Shown: positions 1 through 10,702 of the stretch, piece after piece
Numbering within the stretch: position 1 is the first letter of the stretch
Layout of the letters: each line of letters opens with the position of its first letter
DNA from: Diplocarpon mali
Taxonomy: Eukaryota > Ascomycota > Leotiomycetes > Helotiales > Drepanopezizaceae
Direction: 5' to 3'
DNA length: 22,783 nucleotides
Assembly: GCA_024741835.1 (NCBI GenBank)
Contig: JAENRP010000103.1
Coordinates: 111,587-134,369, forward strand
Made by a program: the position numbers and the translations under genes
Notes under the pieces: model-generated
The model's input: only the letters and a program-made list of their open reading frames with translations
What the model was told of the DNA's origin: nothing
Databases searched by the model: none

Positions 1-1046
1 TGGTGACTTGGCCGAGTCGAGACGGTTTTTCCCTGCAGCGGCCGAGGCGACTCTGACGGTCTGGGGGAATCGGTCTAGCCGAAGCATGGCTGCTTGGATG
101 TTGCAGCAGTTTGCAGGTCCGGTCGGAGCTTTTTTGGAGATTCCCCACGGTTTCTCATCGTCATGTCAGGTCCGAGGAACAATCCGGGGCACGCGGTGAG
201 GTCTGTGGTCGCCGGCTCATCGACGCAGTCCAGCTCGCACCAGAGGGCCGCACCCTCGAGACTGCGAGGGCCGCGGATGAGCGACTCGAGCGAGTCTGGA
301 ACTCCATTCGAGCCGGTCTGGCCCCAAAATCCATGGCTGGTCGGTCGCCCCCGGCTCAGGAACCATGGCGAGCGAGCGGGCCAGGGGATGTTGAGCAGAT
401 CGGATACGCATGCCACTCGACTGGACGCTCCAGTTTCTGGCCGCCGGGGCTGGAGCTTGCTCCTGGAGCGACGCCTTGGATCACTGGATGCACGGGTTGG
501 GCGAGAGATGCTCGTGAGCCTCTGATCCGACGGCATACCCTCGGTCCTGGGGCACGATGCCCTCGCCCACACATTGCCAGCGGCGTGGCGGCCTGCCGCG
601 GCCAGTACAGTTGCTGGGCCATCCGTCCCAAGGGGCACGTTTCGTGGCTCCCTCGGGCTTGAGTCTTGCGCCGGCGACGAGAGGAGTCGAGGCGTCGTAC
701 ATCCAGAACCCTCCCGCGGCCAGCACGTGCCCGTGCCGACTTGGGCTGTCAACTGGCTCGGTACGCAGCCGGGGACGGCGGTCGTGCACCGCCGCCACCT
801 GGGACTTCGTTCGCCGTCTCACGGGCACGAGTCGAGATTGGAGTTCGATCGGGGGATGGGTCACGCCACAAAGACTCGCACCACGTGTCTTGGGGGGGAA
901 TTCAGCCATGGGTCGGGGATGTAGAGGAACTTCCAGAGGCACCAGGGCCGTCGCGCGCGCAGTCTGGAGTTGCCAGCGCGCACCCGCCCCGGCATGCCCT
1001 CTTGGAGATGGGAGAGAGTGGGATCGAGTGTGGTCACCTGGGAACA
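1..1046. other. GC-rich stretch with no supported gene
   Basis: This stretch is GC-rich and contains several long overlapping open frames on both strands, as expected from GC-rich DNA with few stop codons. None of the translations shows a domain, a membrane pattern or a conserved motif that I recognise, and no convincing splice-linked frame was found. It may be intergenic, or the edge of a gene or repeat lying to the left of the window. I see nothing annotatable here. Confidence 0.5.
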
Positions 1047-1077
<31 letters not shown>

Positions 1078-1252
1078 TACAACATATACATACATATACA
1101 TACATATACATACGTATACACACATATACACACATATACACACATATACACACATATACATACATATACATACATATACATACGTATACACACATATACA
1201 CACATATAAATGTATATATACATACACACACACACACACACACATACATTAA
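1047..1252. repeat. Compound microsatellite (AT)n-(TACA/CATA)n-(CA)n
   Basis: A run of about twelve AT units is followed by roughly 150 bp of tetranucleotide repeats of TACA/CATA type with interspersed TACG and CACA variants, ending in a CA run. Reading through it gives Tyr-Ile-His-Thr or Cys-Val-Tyr repeats on the two strands, so long open frames across it are artefacts. Slippage-prone and probably polymorphic between isolates. Confidence 0.95.
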
Positions 1253-1700
1253 ATCACACCCCCACGGCCCAGTGTTCTTCCCTTACCTCCTTGCCACCCC
1301 GTCGGCCGCCGTCGCGCAGGTGAGGAGTCCCGACGGGAGCAACGGCGACGGGTCAGATGGCTGGTGGGAGGGACGGAGGAGGGCCTTCTACAGAGGGATG
1401 CGATAGTACGGACCGCTCAGCCGGCGTCGGCCCCTCGTCTGGCCCCATCTGCAGATGCACCCAGACACCCGAAAGATTCTTGACCAAGATTACATCTTAC
1501 CCGACGTCCTCCGGCGGTGGGTTGCGGCGCATCTTCAGTGCAGCAGGAAGATCCCCCGAGACGCCACCCACTCCATCTATCGACGGGCACGCATCAGAAA
1601 TCAGCAGGCAAGAGGATATCCTACAAGAGAACGCCATGAGACTCCCAGATGACCCGTATCGCGCGTGACGCTGCCTGGCTCGTCGACGCCCGCAGCACCG
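1253..1700. other. Intergenic, 3' side of the sugar transporter gene
   Basis: About 450 bp lie between the microsatellite and the stop codon of the minus-strand transporter. They would hold its 3' untranslated region. A 103-codon plus-strand open frame (1357-1668) has no recognisable motif and is treated as chance. No other feature is seen. Confidence 0.5.
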
Positions 1701-3532
1701 CTAATCCTTGAGGTATCCATGTCGGTACAGATTCCGCAGCTTCCTCGTCGCAAAGGCGGCGCCGATCGTGCTGATGGCGCCGATGAAGAGGCAGACCGCA
1801 ATCGCATTCGGCCCGTCGGTGCTGTGATGCTCGCTTGGGTCGGCATCGTGCGCGAGCTCGGGACTCTTGCCGGGCTCCAGGACGCTGAAAACGATCATGC
1901 TGATAAAGGTGCTGATGAACTGCGGGATCACAGCATAGATGTTAAGGATCCCAAAGTAGAGGCCGGAGAGCTCGCCGGAAGGGGATGCTTCTCCGGCAGG
2001 GGCCCCTTTCTCCAAGGAGCCAAGTTCGAGGGGCTGCGAGGACGAGAGTTTCCGCGGGGGGCTGTTGTGCATGCGATTCACCTCGATTCCCATAAAGGTA
2101 CTTGGGGCCCACGACGCAAAGACCCAGGGGACACCACACAGGGTGACGATGAAGGTCGCGAAACGGAAAGAATGCGCCGTCGGCGCGAGGATCATGGCGC
2201 TGCTGAAGAGAAGGTGCCCGTAGATCCACGCGGTCAGAAGGTCGGGCTTGTGTTTTGATACCTCGGTAACAACTTTGGCGATGGCAGCCGGAGGGCGAGC
2301 GGTAAAGTTCTCTTCCTCCGGAGACTTGACGAAGAGGGGGATCACAAGAGCCCCGATGAAGGTGACGAGGGAGAATAAGACGAGCGAGTAACTGCCGATC
2401 CGTCCGATCTCTCCGAGAGCGTCCTTGGATTGTTTGAAATCTTGAGGCGCATCGTATCTGAAGTAGATCTCCCCAACAAATGTCGTGCTGTAGAACATGA
2501 AAGGGAACCACCCGATACCAGACCAGAGCTGTATATTGCAGATCGCTTGAATCCGAGGGGGGAGTGTCGTTGCGGCATTGAAGATATGCCTGACGATCTG
2601 CGGGAGGCCCTTGGAAGGGCTCTGATCGTCTCTTCCCGCAACCAGGACTCGTTCGGTGACCGCCCATGACGTGACTGAGACGGTGAATACGAGGGCGAGA
2701 GCAGCCAGTATGATCAGCTTCTTGAACTGCGTCGCTCCGTACGATGGGCCAAACATCCCAACCAAGTCAATTGTGCCGATAAAATATCCCACGAGATGGC
2801 CAATGGCCACCATTCTGCTGGCTTCACATGGTCAGTGAGAACTCAGCCGAGAGGATACGAGGTCTTCCTACCCCATGCGCTGCCAGCCTGCTGTTTTGGA
2901 GCCGGTAGTGTATCTGCAATCAAGCTCCTACAGCAACCCTGAACTGGCTTCCAGTCAGCACCCCGCCAGCAAGTTCATGCGACGCGCCTTACCAGCATTG
3001 ATGGCGAAATCGATGGCATATATTGACAGCACGGCCACGGCGACCGTACAGGTCTTCCGGAACTCTCCTTCTTCCACAAAGTATGCGACAATCTCCTTCG
3101 CCCACCCCAACGCCATCAAACATGCGCCAACCACAAATGATCCCACGACCATAAACGGCCGCCGTCTCCCGTACTTCGACGTGGATCGGTCTGCGATCAC
3201 TCCCACGATCGGCTGCATTATCAGCCCGGAGATCGGGCCTGCGATCCAGACGAGGGATGTTCGGGACTTGGTAAGCCCCAAGGAGAGGAGATACGGCGTG
3301 CAGTCTGTAGGCTCAGTCAGCCCGTGGCTACTTGGTAGAGATGGCTGTAGATGGATGATCCTCACAGGTCATTTCAATGCCCCAGGTAAATCTACGCAGC
3401 CTCATCAGTATGCCCCCTGGCTAGCAATTGCGAGGACACGTACTGTAGCCCAACCAGTGAGAACGTCAGCAACGCCATGCGCATCGTCTCCGAAGAGCCT
3501 TTCACATGAGCTTGGCCCTGCCATTGCGACAT
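1701..3532 (-). CDS. Sucrose/alpha-glucoside-type GPH:cation symporter (MFS), five exons
   Basis: Membrane transporter of the glycoside-pentoside-hexuronide/SUT-like group, expected to import sucrose, maltose or a related glycoside with protons. Exons (minus strand) are 3532-3444, 3391-3366, 3304-2993, 2943-2872 and 2821-1701. The introns (52, 61, 49 and 50 nt) are all GT..AG and join in phase to give 539 aa. Landmarks are FTWGIEMTYCTPYL in the first membrane segment (residues 31-44), IMQPIVGVIADRS (67-79) and the MFS loop motif GRRRPF (84-89). Repeated hydrophobic segments fit about 12 membrane helices. A hydrophilic Ser/Glu-rich loop precedes the last two helices, near SSQPLELGSLEKG. The chosen ATG has a good context (AAAATG) and sits where related fungal proteins begin; an in-frame upstream stretch lacks another ATG. 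The gene is intact. The substrate cannot be read from sequence. It follows dynamitin on the same strand but with no functional link. Confidence 0.9.
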
Positions 3533-3995
3533 TTTGCCTGCGAGTGTACTCCAGCTGCGTTGGACCTGACCGGTGATGCTGACGCTCCGAAGTCGTCGGG
3601 TTGTGCTACAGCCCGGTCCTCAGCCTCGTCGCTAGAAGTCGACAAAAAGCAGCAGGAAACTGGGAAACCATAGTGATTAGCCTGTGCTCGTTTGAAGTGT
3701 GGATTGGGAGGAGAAAAAATTAGGACGGGATCCATACAATTCAGGATGTAGGATTCGCATTTCATAAGGTGGAAGTGACGATCTGGCAGAAATGTTTGAG
3801 TTTCCAGTATTGCCGTCAAGGGGTGGGTAGGTTCTCGGCGTTTGCGACTTGAAGCCACAGGGCTGCCCCCTAGCACGTAACAAAATGGCAAGTCGGCACG
3901 AGACTCCTTGCAGGGCACATGCATTGATGGTGGGTTTGCAGGACAACGACAAAAGTCTTTTTGGGTATCAATTGCGGCATAGGAGTACAACAAAT
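3533..3995 (-). promoter_or_regulatory. Intergenic region: dynamitin 3' end and transporter promoter
   Basis: These 463 bp separate the dynamitin stop codon from the transporter start, both on the minus strand. They should hold the dynamitin 3' UTR and terminator and the transporter promoter. A 177-codon open frame on the minus strand (3502-4035) overlaps both genes and has no recognisable motif, so it is not called. No clear TATA box or binding site was identified. Confidence 0.5.
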
Positions 3996-5407
3996 CTACA
4001 GATTCTCCATCTTCTGCTCTAGTTCCTTCACCCATCCCTCAATCGCTTTCATGTTCCCATTCGAAACTTTTTCCCCTTGCTCCAGAGCTTCTTCAACTTT
4101 CTCTAGTCCGTCTCTCCACTTCTTAATGTCGGCAGCCATCTCAGCCTGCTGCTTCTCAACTTGATCCAGACTTCCGCTGGCCGTGGCTGCGTCTGCATGA
4201 ATAGCTCTCAAGGAACGTAACCTTTCCAGAAGGGGGGGGAGTAGCGGTGCTATGTTCTCGATTGTTGGTAGAGTGCCATACAGAGCATTGATCTTGGCCG
4301 TTTGCTCCGAGTCTTCATCCTCATCCTCAGCCACATCGACACCACTTGCTCTCAATTCATCTTGAGCGACTTTTGCTCTCTTCCTGGCCATTTCCAGGTC
4401 TTCGGCCTCTTTGGCGAGGCTTCTCACGCGTCGGCCAATACTGTCCAGTGACGAGGGAGTAGATTCTAAAATGACAGAAATCTGGCGTTGCAAAGTATCG
4501 AGAGTTGGCAGTATAGGTTTGGGTATCCCATTGGCTGTTGAGGATGGTAGCTCCGCAGCACTAATGCCCAGGGCCTTCTCAAGCAGTGCCAGCCTTCCAT
4601 CAAAGTCGGCCGCTTTGGCAAGAGCATGGCTCTGCTGGTAGGTTGGTGCATATGTGATGGTATACGTAGCTGCTTCGCCATTCCCCAGTGCCGTCTGTGG
4701 AGGCCCATTGGCCTTGATACCAGTCCCGAGGTCTTTCGCAAACTTTCCCCCAGCACTCTTGTTTGTGGGACCCTTCCGAACGGACATTCCATCCAGCATC
4801 TTGTTGAGATCTGTGACATCTTGGCCGAGATCCTCAGGTCCCACCTCGTCGCCGTCTTGCCCCGCAGCCTGTCTCTTCGCATACTCCTCTTTCACTTCCT
4901 CGATTTCACGTCTCAATCTGGCAACCTTCCTTTCCAAGCTCTCTCCATCCTCGTCGTCACTAAAATCCCCGTACTCTTCCGTCCCGTCCTCTCTGTTCCG
5001 CTGTCGCCGTGTGGAAGCCTTGTATGATTTCCGCTTGGCCGTAACTCTGTCTGAGAAATCTGCATCGCGAGCATCAATTTGCGCCGGGGCGAACAGGTGG
5101 CGAGCTTCATTTGGGTGAAGACGGGAGCGAGAGATGCCAGGGGTTTCCTCATCGTCTTCATCGAAATCCTTGTAGGAGGAAGAAGCGGAATCTGAGCGCG
5201 CTCTACCTGTCTGCGGTATGTAAGCGAATGCATGTACGGTGTGACGGTCTACGTACAGGAGCTGTAGAATTGTCGTCGGTCAATTCAGGAGTTTCATAGA
5301 GGTCTGGAGCAGAGTCCTTAACCAGCTGTCAGCATGTGGATCTTATCCCCTCATAGAAGATTTCTTACGAGGTCAGGCAATGCCGCATATTTTCTGTTTG
5401 CAGTCAT
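3996..5407 (-). CDS. Dynactin subunit 2 (dynamitin, p50/Jnm1 family), three exons
   Basis: Subunit of the dynactin complex, the activator and cargo adaptor of cytoplasmic dynein; in filamentous fungi it is needed for nuclear migration and retrograde transport along hyphal microtubules. Exons (minus strand) are 5407-5369, 5316-5257 and 5210-3996; the introns (52 and 46 nt) are both phase 0 and GT..AG. The product is 437 aa. The N-terminus (MTANRKYAALPDL, then DSAPDLYETPEL) matches the conserved dynamitin start that contacts the Arp1 filament. An acidic linker follows (SYKDFDEDDEE), then a coiled coil from about residue 124 (ERKVARLRREIEEVKEEYAK). A middle helix contains FDGRLALLEKALGI, and the C-terminus has further coiled coils (SLDQVEKQQAEMAADIKKW). 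The first exon is only 39 nt and would be missed by ORF calling. The gene is divergent from the RTC4-domain gene across 312 bp. Confidence 0.93.
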
Positions 5408-5719
5408 GGTGACATACGTGATTTATGAGAGGCTGTTGACTTGGAGATGCGAGTCGGGGATGCTTTGAGCTCGGACCACGACTCAAGTGTGACTTCGCGA
5501 GCCTTTGTGCGATAACGAGTTTGACCATTCGGAAGTAACGTATTGTTTCTTGCAATACTTTTTTCTAGTCCACCCGCATTACGCGCATTCAGCCTGTGAC
5601 GTTTCTTTGCTTGGACCGAGGCGTCCGGAACAGAAACCCCACCTTCGAAAAGTAACTATGTCCCACTACTGACCCAAACTTACGCGACAATCGCGTTTGC
5701 CGCTTGCCGCTCTTTCTCG
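5408..5719. promoter_or_regulatory. Divergent promoter region between dynamitin and the RTC4-domain gene
   Basis: The start codons of dynamitin (minus) and the RTC4-domain gene (plus) are 312 bp apart, so both promoters and 5' UTRs must lie here. A perfect short inverted repeat, CGCGA-CAA-TCGCG, occurs at 5683-5695, about 25 bp before the proposed RTC4-domain ATG. It contains an ACGCG core like the MluI cell-cycle box of yeast. This resemblance is short and may be chance. Confidence 0.6.
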
Positions 5720-7462
5720 ATGGGTCGTGAGGGCAAAGTCAACATTCTCCATCTCGGATACAGTCAGCAAGGCAGGCGTATCGGGCTCAATGCCAATGGG
5801 TGTAAAAAGCCGACACTACTTCAACCATCCAATGCCACCTCAGCCGAACCGCCGTCGAATATGCCGCCCGGAGCTGCCGCGAGCCGGATGACGGGACTCA
5901 AGAAGTACGGGGTGAACGATGATTCAGAGGAGGAAATTAATCGCCTGCCTGAGAGTTCCGATGAAGACGATGGCGTGAATATCAAGGGGACTGAGTTTCA
6001 TACGGCATCAGTCGAGGAAGACACAGAGCCGGGAAGCAACCCAACCTCGGCGAAAAGGAAACCAGAAACTGCTGGGCATGGACTTATAAATCAGGATGGC
6101 AGCGGAGTCACTCAAAAATCAAAAAGGAATGCCAATCCTACACCGAGTTTCATCAACTCGTCGGCGATCTCTTCGAGCAGCGCAGATATGGAAGGCCAAG
6201 ATGACACGGCAGAAATTGTGGCGGGCAAACATGGTGATTGGATAGAAAATCGTAGAGTGAAAAGGCACAAGATCACCCCAAGATATGGCAAATCCAGCAG
6301 TAAACCAAAAATTCTGGTGACCAGGAAGAAAGGTTGGTTCTTTGTGAAGGGGTATGGTCCTCGAGATGCGGACTAACTGAACAAAGCCTTGAGGACGTAT
6401 GGAATGCCTGGCACTCCTCAGAAATCAGATGCATCCGGGGGCCACCACTCTCGAAGCCCGTCAATTGAGACAGATGATGAAACGAAATCAAGCGTCGTGC
6501 TCCGAACGACTCCAGGGGCAGGCCCACCTTCAGTTCAGCCCAAAAAAGACAAGTTGGGTAAACTCAGATTGTGGCAGGTTGACGATAGCGAGGCCGAGGA
6601 CGAACTCTCCGGCCTACCAGCAAACAGCGAATCAGGGGTAACCACAGGTATTCAGAAGCCCGCTGTGTATGAATCACCTGCCCGGCCAAGGTTCAAAACA
6701 TACAATGTTGACCAAGATACCGGCGAGGTCTTCCAAATACAAGACCTGTTCGACGTGGATCTAGAAAAGGCCGGCCCGCTGCCAATCGGCGACTCTGAGG
6801 ACGACGAGTTCCTCACCATGACCCAGCAAGCCCGCTGTCCCATGTGTGGTGCACAAGTCAGCCCCGACGCAATCCGAGAGTATAGCAAGTCCGGCCACAT
6901 GAGCATCCGGATCCAAGAGCGATTCTGCCGATCGCACCGAGTGAAATCCGCCGAGGAGGACTGGGAAATCAGCGGCTACCCCCAGATCAACTGGGGCGAG
7001 CTCGATGAGCGCATCTCCAAGCACCACTCCTTCATCAAGAGGCTGATCAACGGGCAAGACTCCCACTACCGGCACCTTCTGACGGAGAAGATCACCGCGG
7101 GCAAGGACCGCAATCTGATGAAGATGACGTCGAACCTGACCCCCGGGTACTACGGCGCTCGGGGCCTCCGGGCCATCTCGGAAAACATCTTTCACAAATT
7201 CACGCCGCTGTTGAAGAGGCGGATGGTGCAGGATCCGCTGATGTCTGCCCGGGGCTACACAGCGTACGTGCAGACGGTGCTCGTGCCGGAAGTCACGGTC
7301 AAGCTGATCGCGGAAGACATGAAGGTCGATGCCGAGACAGGGAGGCGGATCTTGTCGGACAGCGTTGATATGGGGGAGCTGCTGAGCGAGGAAATCGAGG
7401 ACGTTGTGGGGAAGGAGGTTGCCGGTCGCGACAGCGCGGGCGAAGAGTCTGCTCAGGGCTAG
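5720..7462 (+). CDS. RTC4-like domain protein, two exons
   Basis: Member of the fungal RTC4-domain family, named from budding yeast Rtc4 (restriction of telomere capping 4); the biochemical role is unknown. Exons are 5720-6332 and 6387-7462; the 54-nt intron (GTTGGT..AG, branch site ACTAAC at 6372-6377) is the only tested donor whose phase restores the frame. The product is about 562 aa. Residues 1-340 are polar, acidic and low complexity (DDSEEEINR, SSDEDDG, basic RRVKRHK), suggesting a disordered, probably nuclear N-terminus. The conserved domain runs from about 340 to 545 and begins with CPMC (Cys355, Cys358), followed by FCRSH (Cys385, His388), then HHSFIKRL, LTPGYYGARG and TAYVQTVLVPE. 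The ATG at 5720 is the first in frame but its context is poor and the first 30 residues are not recognisable, so the 5' end is provisional. A C-terminal Glu/Asp-rich tail ends the protein. Confidence 0.85.
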
Positions 7463-7928
7463 CTCCCGCGGCGCCGAGGGCTCATCTGGACGAGACATGT
7501 TTGGGGAGGATATCTTGCTTGCAGACATATCGGTATATCGCGAGGCGGAATGTTGCATGGCATGGCTTAGCTAGAACCCGAGGACTGCTTTCCGACCGAG
7601 ATGTCAATGTATGCAATTTCTCCGAGTCTTCTCGGCTAGCAACCAAACAAACCCAAGCCGAGTAGAGCTACAGCTTTCCAAAACGGTCGAATGAAGAGAA
7701 TTCTCTCGACTATACCACCTCTTCTACACGTCCCCTCTCCTTCCAACCTCTGCTTACCTCCTCTACGCTTCTCCCAAGCCTATCTCCAACCCAAGCCTAC
7801 CTCCAACCCAAAAGAAAAGGCTCAACGAAAGACACCAACGGGCACAATGCACGCTACCGCCCCCTCGAGGAAGAGCACACGGAAAAAAGGCATATATATC
7901 TGCACACGCTTCCCACTCCCATCTCCGA

Positions 7929-7998
7929 GCAAGCAAGCAAGCACCCGACCACCCGACCAAGCATCCGACCAAGCACCCGACCAAGCACCCGACCAAAA
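7929..7998. repeat. Tandem GACCAAGCACCC-type 12-bp repeats
   Basis: An AAGC run leads into about five diverged copies of a 12-bp unit close to CGACCAAGCACC. Reading it in one frame gives repeated Asp-Gln-Ala-Pro. No gene is associated. Confidence 0.85.
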
Positions 7999-8036
7999 GC
8001 AGCAGACTAGATCGACGCACGCTACTACTATCCCCC

Positions 8037-8160
8037 CAACACACACCAACCCACCAACCACCAACCACCAACCACCAACCACACCAACCACACCAACCAC
8101 ACCACAGCGCCACATCTTCCACCACAGCGCCACAGCTTCCACCAGCAACCCACAGCGCCC
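8037..8160. repeat. CCAACCA-rich repeats and duplicated ACCACAGCGCCACA unit
   Basis: From 8037 to about 8110 the plus strand is a pyrimidine/adenine run of CCACCAA and CACACCAAC repeats almost without G. It is followed by two adjacent copies of a 20-bp unit, ACCACAGCGCCACAKCTTCC, and a partial third. Low complexity; the minus strand reads as Gly-Trp-Val repeats. Confidence 0.85.
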
Positions 8161-8190
8161 TCCCCACAACACCCCCCACCAGCCGCGCAG

Positions 8191-8199
8191 TATATAAAG
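8191..8199 (+). promoter_or_regulatory. Orphan TATA-like box TATATAAAG
   Basis: TATATAAAG is a close match to the eukaryotic TATA consensus and stands out in GC-rich DNA. No supportable coding sequence starts within several hundred bases downstream on the plus strand, so it may serve a non-coding transcript or be chance. Confidence 0.3.
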
Positions 8200-9071
8200 A
8201 GAGGGTTCCCTCCTAACAGCGCTCTCGCGTCCGAAGCCAGTCAGGTCGGCGTGGGGGTCATGCTGCGGGGTCATGCATGGGGCCATTTATTCGTAGAGCA
8301 GATGTCGAGACCGGGGGGTGAGGAGACGTTGGAGAGGACTACGGGTTGAGGGGCAATGTCGCGTGGGCTCGTGGCTTGTTACCTGGCTTTGTCCGATTGC
8401 CGGCTGGGCTGGCCTCGGCTCGAGTTTATTCGGGGACATTTCGGTTCGTCTCTTGGTTTCGGGGGCTGGGAGGAGACCGCCAGGTCGCCGTGGGGGATGC
8501 AAGACTCCCGCCCGGCCGGCGTGGGCTCCCCTCGGCAGCGACTCGCCGGGCAAGACCCGAGGCGGGAGTTCGGCGGGCCCGCCCGGCGAAGCGCGTGGGT
8601 AACGCCCGCGCCCCCAACTCGGCTGTCCATGCCGAGAGAGAAAAAGAGGCCTGCAAGCCTTGATCCCATCACCTGCGCGGCCCTCGTCGCGGTCAGACAT
8701 GAATCAGATGGGGTGATTGTCTTCAATTCCATTAAACTGTGCGCATCCTCCCAACCGTGGATCCGCACGTGACGCGTACGCGAGCACCGTCTCCCCGTCC
8801 CATCCCAGATGACGGCGTGTCATCCCCATGCGAGTCCAATACCCAGCCCACGCAGCGTCCGACCAAATCATAACCCGACGCAACCCGAGACAGACCCAAC
8901 ACTCAAGTCCACAAACTCCGCTGGAACGTGTCGCCAAAAAACCCCCCCCAGACCCGTCTCCAAAACGCCCGATCTAGGATGCTCAACAACGCCGGGCCCA
9001 TCCCCATCACCTCGGGTGGCGCCCGGTACCCCCGGGAAAGCGCTCGGGGGGAAAGAAAAAGGGAGGCCAGA

Positions 9072-10702
9072 TCATCGAATGTCCAGTTGGAAGGGTTTGA
9101 ACCTGCCCCCGACGGTGGCGCACCGAGGGCACTTCCGCCTCGCGCCCTGTTCGGCCACGAGGACTTCCACACAGGCCTGGCAGATGCCGCAGATGCACTC
9201 GGTGCAGGCGTAGGATTCCTTGATCCGCGAGACGCCCTGGCAGGCCGCGCAGTAGATCTGCGTGCTCTGGGAGGAGAAGCTGGGCGAGGAGTCGGAGAGC
9301 CCGCGAGATTTGACGTGGAAGGTCTCGCCGCTCTCGCCGCTCTCGACCGAGGGGAAGGGCTCCGGGGCGTCGGGGAGGTTGGAGGGGGGGGTCAGGGCTT
9401 GCTGGAGGGGGGAAGCCTGGTAGCCGTGCAAGTGGGATGCCGGGAATGGAGGCAGCGAGGCTCGGTTCACCGAGATGGGAGACGGCGGGACCTGCGGGCG
9501 TGAGATCAGATCGGGGGAAGGACGACGAAAAGGACGACTTACCCGCGTGCGGTCGTCGTCGACATCCTCCGTCGCCGAGGTGGCGGCATCGATCAGGTCT
9601 TCCCACCGCTTCCCATACGCCGCCGAGAGGGCACAGGACGGCTCGGCCGAGAAGGCCTTGCGTTCGTAGCTCAGGCCCCGCAGATGGGCGATCTCCCCGC
9701 GGGATTTCTGTCGCCGGTGCGGCGGCTCGCGCGCGCGCTTGGAGACGGATTGCTTCCGCGGCCGGGTCGGAGCGGGCGTGCGTTGGATGGGGGGCAGGGT
9801 CGACGAGCGGCCGGGAGGCGAGGTGGAGAGGATGGAGGGGAGGAGTTCCCGTCTCCGCTGGGCGCTGAGATGGGAGAAGGGGTCGCTGGTGGGCTCCCGC
9901 GGGTGGCTCCCGCTCGTGGGCAGAGGCGGCAGCTCGATCGAGCGGCGCGTCACCTGCTTGCGGGCCTCGGTGTCCGACATCCAGTCCTGCGGCGTTGTCA
10001 ACGGTCTGGGATGCTCCGGGATCTGGGGACGGCTTCCACGCACCCCGTCCGACTCCCACTCCGTCTCGAACTTGTGGTTGTGGAGCTGTGCGAGAGCGGC
10101 CGCGGCGCTGGCGGCCGGCGGCATCGAGCCCGGTCGGAAGTCCTCCCGAATCCTCGGCGTGTTTGGGGTACTCGCCGGCTCGACCTGGTAGGAATGGCGG
10201 TCGTTCCCGTAGCCTGCGGATGGTCAGCACATGGGCCCGGACGGGCCGCGGTCGTACGCACCGTGAGGAGACGGGATCGAGCCGGTGGGCGGCGGCGGCG
10301 GCGGCAGCGGCGGCGGCGGTCGCTCGGACGGCGGGGTGCTGATCATGAGCTGGAAGCTCTCCTCGGTCGCCGGCAGCTTGGAGATGTAATGCTCGGGATG
10401 CGCGCGCCGGATATGCTCCTGCATGGAGCGGTAACGCTTTTCCTGCACGGAATCTCCGTTACTATGGTGGTTCAAGACACGACGGGACCGCGCGTGCCGA
10501 GGGGTGCAGCAGACAGCAGGCAGCAGACAGCAGACAGCAGACAGCAGAGCAGGACACTCACGCCGAGGCAACGTTTGCGACAGCCGGAGCCATCTTGGTT
10601 GCGCAACGGACACACCACCTCGTTATTGACGTCTGACACGGAGAAGGACGATGTCAGGGCGGATCGAGGCGGCATCGTCTTCGCCGACGAGGAGGCCGGC
10701 AT
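9072..10702 (-). CDS. Conserved fungal protein with C2H2-like and RING-like zinc clusters, four exons
   Basis: Uncharacterised fungal protein family; function unknown. Exons (minus strand) are 10702-10562, 10442-10262, 10213-9543 and 9491-9072. The introns (119, 48 and 51 nt) have GTGAGT, GTGCGT and GTAAGT donors and CAG acceptors. Phases agree and give about 470 aa. The N-terminus has a C2H2-like pattern: Cys31, Cys41 and Cys45, then His57 and His62 in the helix RYRSMQEHIRRAHPEHY. KLPATEESFQLM and a poly-proline run follow. The middle is long, Ser/Pro/Arg-rich and probably disordered, apart from AASAAAALAQLHNHK. The C-terminus carries nine cysteines (412, 415, 427, 430, 432, 435, 438, 452, 455; for example CAAC, CTECICGICQAC, CPRC), a RING-like zinc-binding arrangement. 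The start is uncertain: conserved-looking sequence (DYDYLIGDPS) lies upstream of this ATG in frame, next to a G-run containing an N. Confidence 0.82.
10443..10561 (-). other. Intron 1 of the RING-like gene with a CTGTCTG repeat tract
   Basis: This 119-nt intron (donor GTGAGTGTCC, acceptor CCGTGCAG) is more than twice as long as the other introns of the same gene. The extra length is a tandem tract at 10507-10550: on the plus strand CAGACAGCAG-like units of 7-10 bp, pyrimidine-rich TGTCTGC on the transcribed sense strand. It joins LG to EKRYR in phase 0. Confidence 0.8.

Larger units (their letters stand above)
7463..9071. other. 1.6-kb intergenic region with simple repeats, no supported gene
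   Basis: The 3' ends of the RTC4-domain gene (plus) and the RING-like gene (minus) converge on this stretch. It holds CT-rich DNA (about 7690-7850), two repeat blocks listed separately, a TATA-like sequence at 8191-8199 and a GC-rich part (8280-8770) with overlapping open frames on both strands. None of the frames shows a recognisable motif. A short untranslated or poorly conserved transcript cannot be excluded. Confidence 0.5.

Noticed and set aside
75..752. 225-codon minus-strand frame in the GC-rich left end
   Set aside because: Three other frames over the same bases are equally open, and no motif, intron pattern or domain supports any of them.
481..1406. Long open frames on both strands across the AT/TACA microsatellite
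   Set aside because: They are Tyr-Ile-His-Thr and Cys-Val-Tyr repeats produced by translating a tetranucleotide repeat; no domain in the non-repeat parts.
3502..4035. 177-codon minus-strand frame between transporter and dynamitin
   Set aside because: Overlaps the transporter start exon in a different frame and the end of dynamitin; no recognisable motif.
6352..6386. GTATGG donor for the RTC4-domain intron
   Set aside because: It would make a 35-nt intron and breaks the frame; only the donor at 6333 restores phase.
6761..7558. 265-codon minus-strand frame antisense to the RTC4-domain exon 2
   Set aside because: Shadow of GC-rich third positions in the plus-strand gene, whose domain is clearly recognisable.
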